Positions 52,506 through 60,535 of a DNA stretch of 64,000 nucleotides are shown here, in pieces. The stretch comes from JAHOYW01 sp963664605. GTDB lineage: Bacteria; Verrucomicrobiota; Lentisphaeria; Victivallales; Victivallaceae. How positions within the stretch are numbered: position 1 is the first letter of the stretch; every line of letters starts with the position of its first letter. A program made the position numbers and the translations under genes. The stretch is taken from NCBI GenBank assembly GCA_963664605.1, contig OY761536.1, positions 2,852,001 to 2,916,000 of the forward strand, read 5' to 3'. The notes beneath the pieces are model-generated. The model saw nothing but the letters and a program-made list of their open reading frames with translations. It did not search any database and was not told the origin of the DNA.

Positions 52506-54344
52506 TTATATTCTGTCAATAGCATGGAATTTACAAGCTTGATAACAAACCCCACACTTGATACATTTGTCCTGGTCAATAACGTGTTTTTCTTTGCGTT
52601 CGCCGGAAATACAGGAAACCGGGCAGTTTCTCGCACACAGCGTACAACCCACACAATTATCATTGATTTTGTAGGTGATAAGTTTTGTACAAACTCCGGC
52701 AGGACATTTTTTATCTTCAATGTGAGCCTTATATTCATCCTCAAAATTAGCCAGTGTCGAAAGAACCGGATTAGGAGAAGTCTGGCCGAGGCCGCATAAA
52801 GCTGTATCCTTGATGGCGGCAGCCAGATTTTTGAGTTTGGTAATAGTGTCCATAGTCGCTTTGCCCTCGCAGATGCGTTCGAGCATCTCATGCATACGTG
52901 TATTACCGATCCGGCACGGAGTACATTTACCGCAAGATTCGTCAAGCGTGAAATCAAGGAAGAATTTAGCGACATTGACCATACAGTCATCTTCATCCAT
53001 TACAATCATTCCGCCGGACCCCATCATAGAACCGATAGCTACCAGAGTATCATAGTCAATACCAGTATCCAAACGGTCATATTTCAGACAGCCGCCGGAA
53101 GGGCCTCCGGTTTGAACAGCCTTAAATTCCTTACCGTCTTTAATGCCGCCGCCAAGTTCGAAAATAATATCGCGCAGTTTAGTTCCCATAGGAACTTCAA
53201 CCAGCCCGACATTTTCAATTTTACCGGCAAGAGCAAATACTTTAGTTCCGGGTGACTTTTCAGTACCAATAGAACGGAACCATTCAGCGCCGCCGCGGAT
53301 AATCGCGGGGACGTTGGCATAAGTTTCAACGTTGTTAACGATAGTAGGTTTGCCCCACAATCCTGAAACTGCCGGGAATGGAGGTTTAAAGGTCGGTTCT
53401 CCGCGTTTACCCTCGATAGAATGGATCAATGCGGTTTCTTCACCACAGACAAAAGCTCCGGCGCCATATTTCAGTTCAATTTTAAAGTCAAAACCGCTTC
53501 CAAGAATATTTTTGCCCAGCAAACCTTTTTCTTCAGCCTGCTTTATAGCTATTTTCAAACGCTTGATTGCTAACGGATATTCAGCACGAATATAAATAAT
53601 TCCGGTATCAGCGCCAATTGCATAACCGCCAATCGCCATTGCTTCAAGCACAGCATGCGGGTCGCCTTCAAGCACCGCGCGGTCCATAAACGCACCCGGA
53701 TCTCCCTCGTCAGCATTACATACCATATATTTTTTTCCTGCCGGCTGACTCGCTGCGAAACTCCATTTTCTGCCAGTAGGAAAACCGCCACCGCCGCGTC
53801 CGCGTAAACCAGAGTCGATAATTTCCTTAACAACATCCTCAGGGCTCATTTCCGTCAACACTTTAGCAAGCGCCTGATAACCATCATTTTTCAGATAGTC
53901 TTCAAGTCTTTCAGGATCAATCCTGCCGCTGTTACGCAGAACAATACGTGCCTGGATCTGATTATTATCATTTTTTTCTATTTCAGGGTAATACCAGGTT
54001 TTATTAACCGTTCTAAGACCGGTAGCAATATCATCGAGGCGGTCAATTATCGCACTTACATCGCGCACTCTTACTCCGCCGTACATCACACTTTTGTTTG
54101 TTTCCGTATTGCATATCTCAAGGCTGGGTTCCGCATGGCATTGTCCAATACAGCCGGTTTCAACTATCTCAACGGAATTTTCAAGCTGACGTTCACTTAT
54201 GAGCCTTTTCACTTCTTCGAGTACCGGAGCTGCTCCGGCAGCGATTCCACAGGTCCCCATGGAAATCAGTATTTTGGTAGCAGCGAAGCTTTCTTCTTTC
54301 AAAGCCTCAACCTGCTGATTTAATGTTTCAACATTATCAATCAT
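52506..54344 (-). CDS. hydB: Hydrogenase flavin subunit, NuoF-like
   Basis: A 612-residue diaphorase subunit of the electron-bifurcating hydrogenase. Residues 1-120 are a thioredoxin-like 2Fe-2S domain (ISMGTCGIAAGA, VETGCIGQCHAEP). The FMN/NADH domain follows with GLRGRGGGGFPTGRKW and CNADEGDPGAFMDRAVLEGD. The N3-type cluster motif is ESCGKCTPCRIGNTRM. Two C-terminal 4Fe-4S motifs (CVGCTLCARNCPVSCI, CIKCGVCYQACKFHAI) are those expected in HydB but absent from NuoF of complex I. It lies 24 bp from hydA and 18 bp from hydC. Confidence 0.95.
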   Translation of the reverse strand: MIDNVETLNQQVEALKEESFAATKILISMGTCGIAAGAAPVLEEVKRLISERQLENSVEIVETGCIGQCHAEPSLEICNTETNKSVMYGGVRVRDVSAIIDRLDDIATGLRTVNKTWYYPEIEKNDNNQIQARIVLRNSGRIDPERLEDYLKNDGYQALAKVLTEMSPEDVVKEIIDSGLRGRGGGGFPTGRKWSFAASQPAGKKYMVCNADEGDPGAFMDRAVLEGDPHAVLEAMAIGGYAIGADTGIIYIRAEYPLAIKRLKIAIKQAEEKGLLGKNILGSGFDFKIELKYGAGAFVCGEETALIHSIEGKRGEPTFKPPFPAVSGLWGKPTIVNNVETYANVPAIIRGGAEWFRSIGTEKSPGTKVFALAGKIENVGLVEVPMGTKLRDIIFELGGGIKDGKEFKAVQTGGPSGGCLKYDRLDTGIDYDTLVAIGSMMGSGGMIVMDEDDCMVNVAKFFLDFTLDESCGKCTPCRIGNTRMHEMLERICEGKATMDTITKLKNLAAAIKDTALCGLGQTSPNPVLSTLANFEDEYKAHIEDKKCPAGVCTKLITYKINDNCVGCTLCARNCPVSCISGERKEKHVIDQDKCIKCGVCYQACKFHAIDRI

Positions 54345-54362
54345 TATTTTATCTCCAGCTGC

Positions 54363-54890
54363 TTATTTACATTCACTGATGATCTCAGCAACCATCTTCG
54401 TCGTTACTTTACCGTAAACTCTATCGTTGACCATCACCACAGGAGCCAGACTGCATGCGCCAACGCAGCGCAGCCCGCCTAAAGAAAACTTTTCATCAGG
54501 ACTGGTTTCGCCTTCCTCAAGCACCAAAAGACGTTTGAATTCTTCAAGCACCGCACCAGCGCCCTTTACAAAGCAGGCTGTTCCAGTACATACATTGATC
54601 TTGTATTTTCCAACCGGTTTATCAGTGAAATAAGAATAGAAACTTATAACACCATATACTTCGGCAAGATGAAGTTTTAATTTATCCGCGACAAACTGCT
54701 GAACAGCACGTGGTAAATATCCGAAAATATCCTGTGCTTTATGAAGGCTTTCGATGAGAAAACCACGGTTTGTATCACGATCATCACCAATTTCCAAAGA
54801 ATCAATAAAAGCGTTCAGCTCTTTTGTCTTTTCCGGAAATTCCGTTATTAAACTTTTCTTTTGACTAGCTTTACAATCACAGCATGACAT
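54363..54890 (-). CDS. hydC: Hydrogenase 2Fe-2S subunit, NuoE-like
   Basis: A 175-residue thioredoxin-fold 2Fe-2S protein. The four cluster cysteines are visible in INVCTGTACFVKGAG and GLRCVGACSLAPVVMVND; the helical N-terminal part has ESLHKAQDIFGYLPRAVQQF and the family AEVYGVISFYSYF. It heads the hydC-hydB-hydA operon and passes electrons between the flavin and the hydrogenase. The N-terminal MSCCDCKASQKK is Cys-rich and not part of the usual fold. Confidence 0.95.
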   Translation of the reverse strand: MSCCDCKASQKKSLITEFPEKTKELNAFIDSLEIGDDRDTNRGFLIESLHKAQDIFGYLPRAVQQFVADKLKLHLAEVYGVISFYSYFTDKPVGKYKINVCTGTACFVKGAGAVLEEFKRLLVLEEGETSPDEKFSLGGLRCVGACSLAPVVMVNDRVYGKVTTKMVAEIISECK

Positions 54891-55238
54891 AAAGACCGAC
54901 TCCCTGTTTTTTTATGTTTAAAAACAAAACTAAATTAATATTTTTATATTAATTAAAAATTATTAACCTACTTTTCACTATATTAATCATATATAAGGTT
55001 AAGAGTATAGCCCATAAATTTAAAAAATCCACACAAAAACATCTAAAAATGTTTTTTTATTAATATTTTAATATCTAATATTGCTTAAATCTCAAAATCA
55101 ACCATAAAAATTTGTGTATTTCCAGAAAAAACAAATTGTAAAAACACAGCAAAAAAAGTGTTTCTTTTGTTCCTTTTTTTGATTATAACAACGATAACGA
55201 TGACAACAGCAAATTTGATTTTTTTTAACATGATATTA
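54891..55238. other. AT-rich gap upstream of hydC
   Basis: This 348-bp, very AT-rich stretch must hold the hydCBA promoter on the minus strand. I found no convincing -35/-10 pair and no Rex-type TTGTTAA-N-TTAACAA site. No gene is seen. Confidence 0.5.
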
Positions 55239-55369
55239 ATTAGCACCGTATGCAATTTCTTTAAGTCCTCGCAAAGCGGCGGCGTAAATACAAAACGAAT
55301 AAAAAGTTATTTTGTACAACTATCCCGCGGGGGCTAAGTTGAGTAAAAAAACTTGCACACGGTGCTAAT
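55239..55369. repeat. 131-bp element bounded by 17-bp inverted repeats
   Basis: attagcaccgtatgcaa (55239-55255) and ttgcacacggtgctaat (55353-55369) are reverse complements with one mismatch. The 97-bp interior has GC-rich patches (gcggcggcg, cccgcgggggc) and no gene. It lies upstream of the gadB promoter, so it is not part of the gadB leader. It could be a small mobile (MITE-like) unit or an RNA gene. Confidence 0.65.
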
Positions 55370-55374
55370 ACCGC

Positions 55375-55403
55375 TTGAAAAGAACTGATGTTCTTGGTAT
55401 AGT
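55375..55403 (+). promoter_or_regulatory. gadB promoter with palindromic spacer
   Basis: TTGAAA (55375-55380), 17-bp spacer, TATAGT (55398-55403), 24 bp before the start codon. The inverted repeat aagaac-tgat-gttctt (55379-55394) overlaps the -35 and spacer and could be a regulator site. Confidence 0.7.
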
Positions 55404-55427
55404 TAGTAAAATTAACGGAGATTTGCT

Positions 55428-56816
55428 ATGTATAATCCTAATAATGAAACTAGAAAGTCCGAGATCCGTCCTTATAATTCCTATACGTACGCCGGGCGCT
55501 GGGTAACTGATCCGGTATCAAAAAACAAGTTCCCCGATAGCCCTATGGAATCTCGTGCAGCCTACCAGCTTATTCATGACGAAATGAACCTTGATGGTAA
55601 TCCCGCCTTGAATCTGGCATCCTTTGTTACCACCTGGATGGAGGACGAAGCCCAGAAAATTATCATGAATTCTCTGAATAAAAACTATATTGATACCGAT
55701 GAATATCCGCAGACCCAGGTTATTCATGACCGGTTAATGAAAATGATGGGCGACCTGTTTCATTCGCCTGAAGCTATAGGCACAGCGACAGTTGGTTCAT
55801 CTGAAGCGATAATGCTTGCATTACTTGCTCACAAATGGACCTGGCGCGCGAAACGCAAAGCTGCCGGAAAGGATTTCTCCAAACCAAATATTATTTTCGG
55901 CGGTGATGTACATTCCTGCTGGGAGAAGTTTGCACTTTATTTCGATGTTGAGATGCGGGTTATTCCTCTTACTGTAAATAAATATGTAATCAATGCCGAT
56001 GATATTGCTCCATTAATAGATGAAAACACTATTGCCGTAGGCGCTATTCTAGGCACTACTTTCAGCGGGCAATGCGATGATTTTATTGCTATAAATAACT
56101 ATCTACTCAAGTTGAAAGCGGAAAGAGGGCTGGATATTCCTATCCATGTAGATGGAGCCAGCGGCGGTTTTGTCGCGGCGTTCGCTTTCCCTGAATTATT
56201 ATGTGATTTCCGTCTGGAACAGGTTAAATCAATAAATATTTCAAATCACAAATTCGGACTGGTCTATCCAGGAATGGGAACGGTATTATTCCGCGATGCG
56301 TCGCAGGTTCCGGAAGAATTAATATTTCATATAAATTATCTTGGCGGGAGTATGCCCAATTACAGTTTAAACTTTTCAAAGCCAAGCGCCATGATCCTTG
56401 CACAGTATTACAATTTCTTGCGTCTGGGACGCGAAGGTTATACTAAGATTATCACCAATATAATGAAAATAGCTGAACTGCTTGAGAAAAAACTTGTTGA
56501 AACTGGTAAGTTTGATATACTGACCGACGGCGGGAAAAAATATCTTCCGGTTGCGGCTCTGATGCTGAAAGACTCATCGCGTTATGATGTTTTTGACATT
56601 TCCAGGGAACTGCGGCGTTTTGGCTGGATAGTCCCGGCGTACACGATGCCTCCGAATGCTGAGGCAATTGCTGTTCTACGGGTCGTTGTGCGTGAAGATT
56701 TTTCCATGGACATGGCGGAAAATTTCCTTGAAGACATCAAACAGATTATCGATGAGCTTGAAAAATGTCCGAGAAAAGTAGCAGTTGAACAAGAAGGCAC
56801 GCATGGGGTGTGCTGA
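55428..56816 (+). CDS. gadB: Glutamate decarboxylase
   Basis: PLP enzyme that turns glutamate into GABA and CO2, using a proton; it serves acid resistance or GABA formation. The 462-residue length matches the family. TVGSSEAIMLALLAHKWTWR, the PLP-contact HVDGASGGFVAAF and the Schiff-base lysine in SINISNHKFGLVYPG (Lys275; usually SGHKYG) are present. The C-terminal pH-switch tail of E. coli GadB is shorter here. No GABA antiporter gene (gadC) is in the window. Transcription is from its own promoter at 55375-55403. Confidence 0.92.
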   Translation: MYNPNNETRKSEIRPYNSYTYAGRWVTDPVSKNKFPDSPMESRAAYQLIHDEMNLDGNPALNLASFVTTWMEDEAQKIIMNSLNKNYIDTDEYPQTQVIHDRLMKMMGDLFHSPEAIGTATVGSSEAIMLALLAHKWTWRAKRKAAGKDFSKPNIIFGGDVHSCWEKFALYFDVEMRVIPLTVNKYVINADDIAPLIDENTIAVGAILGTTFSGQCDDFIAINNYLLKLKAERGLDIPIHVDGASGGFVAAFAFPELLCDFRLEQVKSINISNHKFGLVYPGMGTVLFRDASQVPEELIFHINYLGGSMPNYSLNFSKPSAMILAQYYNFLRLGREGYTKIITNIMKIAELLEKKLVETGKFDILTDGGKKYLPVAALMLKDSSRYDVFDISRELRRFGWIVPAYTMPPNAEAIAVLRVVVREDFSMDMAENFLEDIKQIIDELEKCPRKVAVEQEGTHGVC

Positions 56817-56820
56817 ATAC

Positions 56821-56859
56821 GTGTTGCGTGTTGCGTGTTGCGTATTACGTATTACGTAC
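56821..56859. repeat. Heptamer repeat (GTGTTGC x3, GTATTAC x2)
   Basis: Three units of GTGTTGC (56821-56841) and two of GTATTAC (56842-56855) then GTAC, all in 7-bp phase, directly after the gadB stop. It overlaps the last codons of the minus-strand frameshifted gene, whose C-terminus (FVRNT) therefore reads into the repeat. Confidence 0.8.
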
Positions 56860-57571
56860 GAAAACACAGTCCTTTTCCCACTTTTTTGCAGCTTTTATTA
56901 TATCATCAACATAACGTTCACGACTATAAGATCTTTGCGCCGGATGATATACAGAAATATATAAGCGGTCTTCAGTTATGACATATTCACATGTTCCATT
57001 CTGGATTTCTTTTTTGTCACGATTAATTCCAGAATCTTTGTACATTTCCCGAAGTATTTCATAATATCCGATAACAATATCAGGTTTAAACGCTTGAATT
57101 TGTTTTGCAATAATTTCCTTATTTTGTTTATAATATTCAAGTATTTGCGTATTATCTGATTTCCTTTTACCAGATAATTTGTTGACATTAATAAATGCAA
57201 TTTTTCTTAAAATCTCTGCCATATCCGTGGAGTTACGAATCCAATCCATTTCATGCCATGTTTTAAAACCATGCAAAATACCATATGACACATAAATAAT
57301 CGGATGCCATGTAGGTTTGCTGCTAGCATTTACCCACTTCCACACACCCTCTTATAGTGCTCCATTCATCAGGATAGTTCCAATCACCATCATTTTCGTC
57401 GTATGCCTCTTTCATTATCCACAGTATTTTAGGCTCTGCATCTAAATATAAATCAACATCAATAATACCATCTCCAATAGTTCGCTTGTTTTTATTGTTG
57501 TCATTATATTTTTCATCAATCATTCTCTCAATATCAACTATATCAGCTTCTAATTTTGACCTTTCTAACAT
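56845..57571 (-). pseudogene. Frameshifted gene, uracil-DNA-glycosylase-fold-like
   Basis: Two overlapping frames (57323-57571 and 56845-57345, minus strand) join into one 241-residue protein if one C is removed from the CCC at 57347-57349: then STIRGVWKWVNASSK reads through. The joined product has EPKILWIMKEAYDEN, IAFINVNKLSG, KPDIVIGYYEILREMY and ISVYHPAQRSYS, an order and pattern like the active-site and HPS-type motifs of uracil-DNA glycosylase-fold proteins. The match is weak. The single-base shift in a homopolymer may be real decay or a sequencing error. The upstream part begins with a strong GAGGAG ribosome site. Confidence 0.6.
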
Positions 57572-57812
57572 AATATATTCTCCTCTTATAACTAAAATTG
57601 ATGGTTTCCTTCATACCTGCCATTTGGATGATTGCGACATTTTGAACTGGTTAATGCTTGGATAGTATAACTCTTTGTTCCGCAATTTTACAGTAAGAAT
57701 TAGCCATGTTAATACTCCTAAAAATTAAGTTACTGAGCCACTTTATCTATTAATTAGAATATATTATGTTTTTTCAATTTACAAGTAGTGCTAAAAATAT
57801 TTGTAAACCGCA

Positions 57813-58484
57813 TCAAGATTTAGTTAATATTAATTCTTTGTAACTGTTTGTCAATCTTCTCATCAAGTCCCGCAAATCAACTGTTCTGTCAGATGAATCC
57901 AATTTCTCGTCAATATTTTTCAATTTCACTATCCAACAATTTTTATCCAAAGTATTAGTCTTTGCTAATAAGCCTGCATTAACAAATTTCAGCATTCTTT
58001 GCTCAGCAATCTGGCTATTGCCATCATTTGCAATATAAAATACTGGCTTGGCAAAATTCTCAGCTGTTTTTTTAAGCAATTCAAAGAACAGTTCAGCGTC
58101 CGTATCACCAGTTGGCAATCCCCATACTTCCTGCGAAATTACAATTCCCTCTGTTAGGTAGTGTTTTATATTATTTTCTACAGTACTTACATCATCATTA
58201 TATTGTGCCTGCAACATTTTATGTTTTTTCAGTTTAGGCTTGTAATAAACCCGGTAGATAATTACAAACGGTAAAGAAATTAATGAAAACACAGTAAAAA
58301 GCGATATGCCAAGCAGGAGGGTAGCTGTTTCATTATTAATTTCACCGCCATTGCAAATATCCATATATGCTCTGTCTAAGCTTGGTAACAATGATATCGT
58401 AATTATTATTATTACAACCGCTACGATACGTTTAACAGATGTAAAGTTTTTTGGATACCTCTTATATATCTTCATCATTGCCAT
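57813..58484 (-). CDS. Two-helix membrane protein, unknown function
   Basis: A 223-residue protein. Two transmembrane helices lie at about 19-35 (IVAVVIIIITISLLPSL) and 55-80 (LLLGISLFTVFSLISLPFVI); the C-terminal 140 residues form a soluble domain with LTEGIVISQEVWGLPTGDTD and FAKPVFYIANDGNSQ, of unrecognised family. It starts 1 bp after the stop of the next gene upstream, so the two are cotranscribed. AT-rich with rare codons, fitting an accessory island. Confidence 0.6.
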   Translation of the reverse strand: MAMMKIYKRYPKNFTSVKRIVAVVIIIITISLLPSLDRAYMDICNGGEINNETATLLLGISLFTVFSLISLPFVIIYRVYYKPKLKKHKMLQAQYNDDVSTVENNIKHYLTEGIVISQEVWGLPTGDTDAELFFELLKKTAENFAKPVFYIANDGNSQIAEQRMLKFVNAGLLAKTNTLDKNCWIVKLKNIDEKLDSSDRTVDLRDLMRRLTNSYKELILTKS

Positions 58485-58485
58485 A

Positions 58486-58794
58486 TTATTTAACTAATTC
58501 AGGTAAATTAATACCGAGTTTGGCAGAAGCCTCTTGAAGAGTACCATTACGTATCTGACTTACTTTATATCCTTTTTCCAATAATTTCGTTATATAAATT
58601 TTGTTATATTTTGCCATGAAATAAAACCCGCCAATACATAAGGTAAACGGCGTACATGTTACGACAAATGCAAATAATAATTTTATTTCGCCACGAAGTA
58701 ACATATAAATTGGCGGATTAAGACATATACCAATACATGCTTCTTTGACTAAACCAGTATTGGGGTTTTCCATAACAAGTGATATTTTGGCCAT
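58486..58794 (-). CDS. Small membrane protein, unknown function
   Basis: A 102-residue protein with two hydrophobic segments (ACIGICLNPPIYMLL, LLFAFVVTCTPFTLCIGGFY) and a C-terminal amphipathic part (LLEKGYKVSQIRNGTLQEAS). The plan resembles small DUF2628-type membrane proteins, but the match is not strong enough to name. It is the first gene of a pair with the 57813-58484 gene and divergent from the small HTH gene. Confidence 0.6.
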   Translation of the reverse strand: MAKISLVMENPNTGLVKEACIGICLNPPIYMLLRGEIKLLFAFVVTCTPFTLCIGGFYFMAKYNKIYITKLLEKGYKVSQIRNGTLQEASAKLGINLPELVK

Positions 58795-58938
58795 GATTTC
58801 AACTCCTATTTACTATTTAATTTCAAACCCTTTTTATTCTTTTAGTTATAAAATATACATGTATTTTTAAAATGCAAGTATTTATTTGCATTCTTTCCTA
58901 ATTATTTATACTTTCATGTATAAAACAGGCGGATAAAC

Positions 58939-59250
58939 ATGTCTATATATGAAAGAGTAAGGTTAGAGTTGGGAAAAGAATACGAGAATTCCAATCAAAA
59001 CAAAATTGCACAGAAAGGAAAAGTAAGCCAAGTAACTATCAGTCGTTACTTGACGAATATTGATAATATAAAAGCTATGCGTCTTGATACCTTTTTTTCT
59101 TTATTTCCAAATGCTGATATTGTTCTTAATAAATCAAAAGACAAATCTTTAAGTGCAAAATTAAATTCATTTATCAACAATCTTACCGATGCGGACAAAG
59201 AAAAAGCCCTACAGGTTTTATCTACAATCTTTCCTGAATACATAAAATAA
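58939..59250 (+). CDS. Small HTH-type regulator
   Basis: A 103-residue protein. Residues 20-50 form a helix-turn-helix of XRE-like type (NKIAQKGKVSQVTISRYL), followed by LDTFFSLFPNADIVL as in phage and plasmid repressors. The C-terminal 30 residues form an amphipathic helix, FINNLTDADKEKALQVLSTI, probably for dimerisation. It is divergent from the pair of membrane protein genes and may regulate them. The gene is AT-rich. Confidence 0.7.
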   Translation: MSIYERVRLELGKEYENSNQNKIAQKGKVSQVTISRYLTNIDNIKAMRLDTFFSLFPNADIVLNKSKDKSLSAKLNSFINNLTDADKEKALQVLSTIFPEYIK

Positions 59251-59375
59251 CAATTCCATATGTAATATTCAAAAAATCAACCATAATATTACTGACTTTC
59301 CCATAAATCAAGTTATATTATTCTATTATAAGAATTATTGAATTACAAATATGGAAAATAAAGGTAGAATAAATT

Positions 59376-60395
59376 TTGTTTGAATATCTGGTAAAACGTC
59401 TGGGGCTGGCTCTGCTTACCTTGTTTATCATTATGGCGGTGAGCTATTTCCTCCTGCGTATGGCTCCGGGAGACCCTACCCGCAGTTCAATAATGGATAA
59501 CAATGATGCCGCCAGTGAGCTTTCATCTGAAAAAGGAGCTCTATCCGAAAACACTTCTCTACGCGAAAAACTGCATCTCGACAAACCGATTTACATCGGC
59601 TTTTTCTATTGGTTCAAAGGCGTTACCCTGCACGGAGATTTCGGAACTTCCGCCTCAATAGACCCCGGTCGTCCTGTCGTGAATATTATCATGGAACGTC
59701 TGCCGGTAACGATAAAACTGAATTTTTTTGCGGTCTGCATAATTTACATACTGGCAATACCGCTTGGGATTTATTCGGCAATTTATCCGGATACGGCTTT
59801 TGACCGGAGCACGACTTTTGTATTATTTTTCTTATATTCTCTGCCGGGAATGTGGGTTGCTCTGCTCCTGCAAGCGTATCTCTGCCAGGGCGGTATGTAT
59901 CCAATATTCCCGCTTTCCGGCTTAACGCCGGAAAACCCCGAAAGCCTTACTTCATGGCAACTGCTGTGGCAGACAGCTAAACATTATGTGTTGCCGGTAG
60001 CGTGTTTGAGCTATGCCGGTTTCGCCGGGATTTCACGATTCGCACGTTCCAGTATGCTTGAGGTCGTCAATAAGGAATATATCCGTATGGCACGCGCCAA
60101 AGGACTGTCTGAAAACGTGGTTATTTTCAAGCACGCCCTGCGTAACGGTATGATAACTTTGATAACTTTATTTGCCGGCCTGCTCCCGGGCTTGGTAGCA
60201 GGAAGTATTATAGTTGAATACGTTTTCAATATATCCGGTATGGGCTCATTATCCCTGCTGTCCCTGAACAGCCGCGATTATCCAGTGCAGATGGCGTTAT
60301 TTTGTTTCGGAGGAGCCCTGACCTTAGGTGGAATCCTTTTAGCCGACATCCTATATGTAATAGTAGACCCGAGAATAAAATTCTCAAAACAATAA
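59376..60395 (+). CDS. OppB/DppB-type ABC transporter permease
   Basis: A 339-residue inner-membrane permease of peptide/nickel ABC importers. N-terminal RLGLALLTLFIIMAVSYFLL with the RMAPGDPT motif, HLDKPIYIGFFYWFKGV, DFGTSASIDPGRPV, and the ATPase-contact EAA loop EYIRMARAKGLSENVVIFKHALRNG (shown in part). Six transmembrane segments are likely. The start is a TTG at 59376, with AAAGGTAG upstream. No OppC, ATPase or binding-protein gene follows; a FabK-like gene comes next, so the partners must be elsewhere. Confidence 0.9.
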   Translation: MFEYLVKRLGLALLTLFIIMAVSYFLLRMAPGDPTRSSIMDNNDAASELSSEKGALSENTSLREKLHLDKPIYIGFFYWFKGVTLHGDFGTSASIDPGRPVVNIIMERLPVTIKLNFFAVCIIYILAIPLGIYSAIYPDTAFDRSTTFVLFFLYSLPGMWVALLLQAYLCQGGMYPIFPLSGLTPENPESLTSWQLLWQTAKHYVLPVACLSYAGFAGISRFARSSMLEVVNKEYIRMARAKGLSENVVIFKHALRNGMITLITLFAGLLPGLVAGSIIVEYVFNISGMGSLSLLSLNSRDYPVQMALFCFGGALTLGGILLADILYVIVDPRIKFSKQ

Positions 60396-60494
60396 CACAA
60401 CCGAAACGGCGGCAGATAAAATAAAACGTATATACGTTTTGTATCCGGTTGCAATCCTCTACTTTCAGGGGTAGATTACAGACCTGTAAAAAAA

Positions 60495-60528
60495 TAAAAA
60501 CTTAAAACTTAACCCTAAAACTTAAAAC
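60495..60528. repeat. Heptamer repeat (TTAAAAC-type, 5 units)
   Basis: Units taaaaac, ttaaaac, ttaaccc, taaaac (one base short) and ttaaaac, just upstream of the FabK-like gene. The unit is the complement of that at 31488-31522. Confidence 0.65.
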
Positions 60529-60535
60529 TGGAATT

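Noticed and set aside
54891..55238. Rex-type redox site before hydC
   Set aside because: Searched for TTGTTAA/TTAACAA-type dyads and found none good enough.
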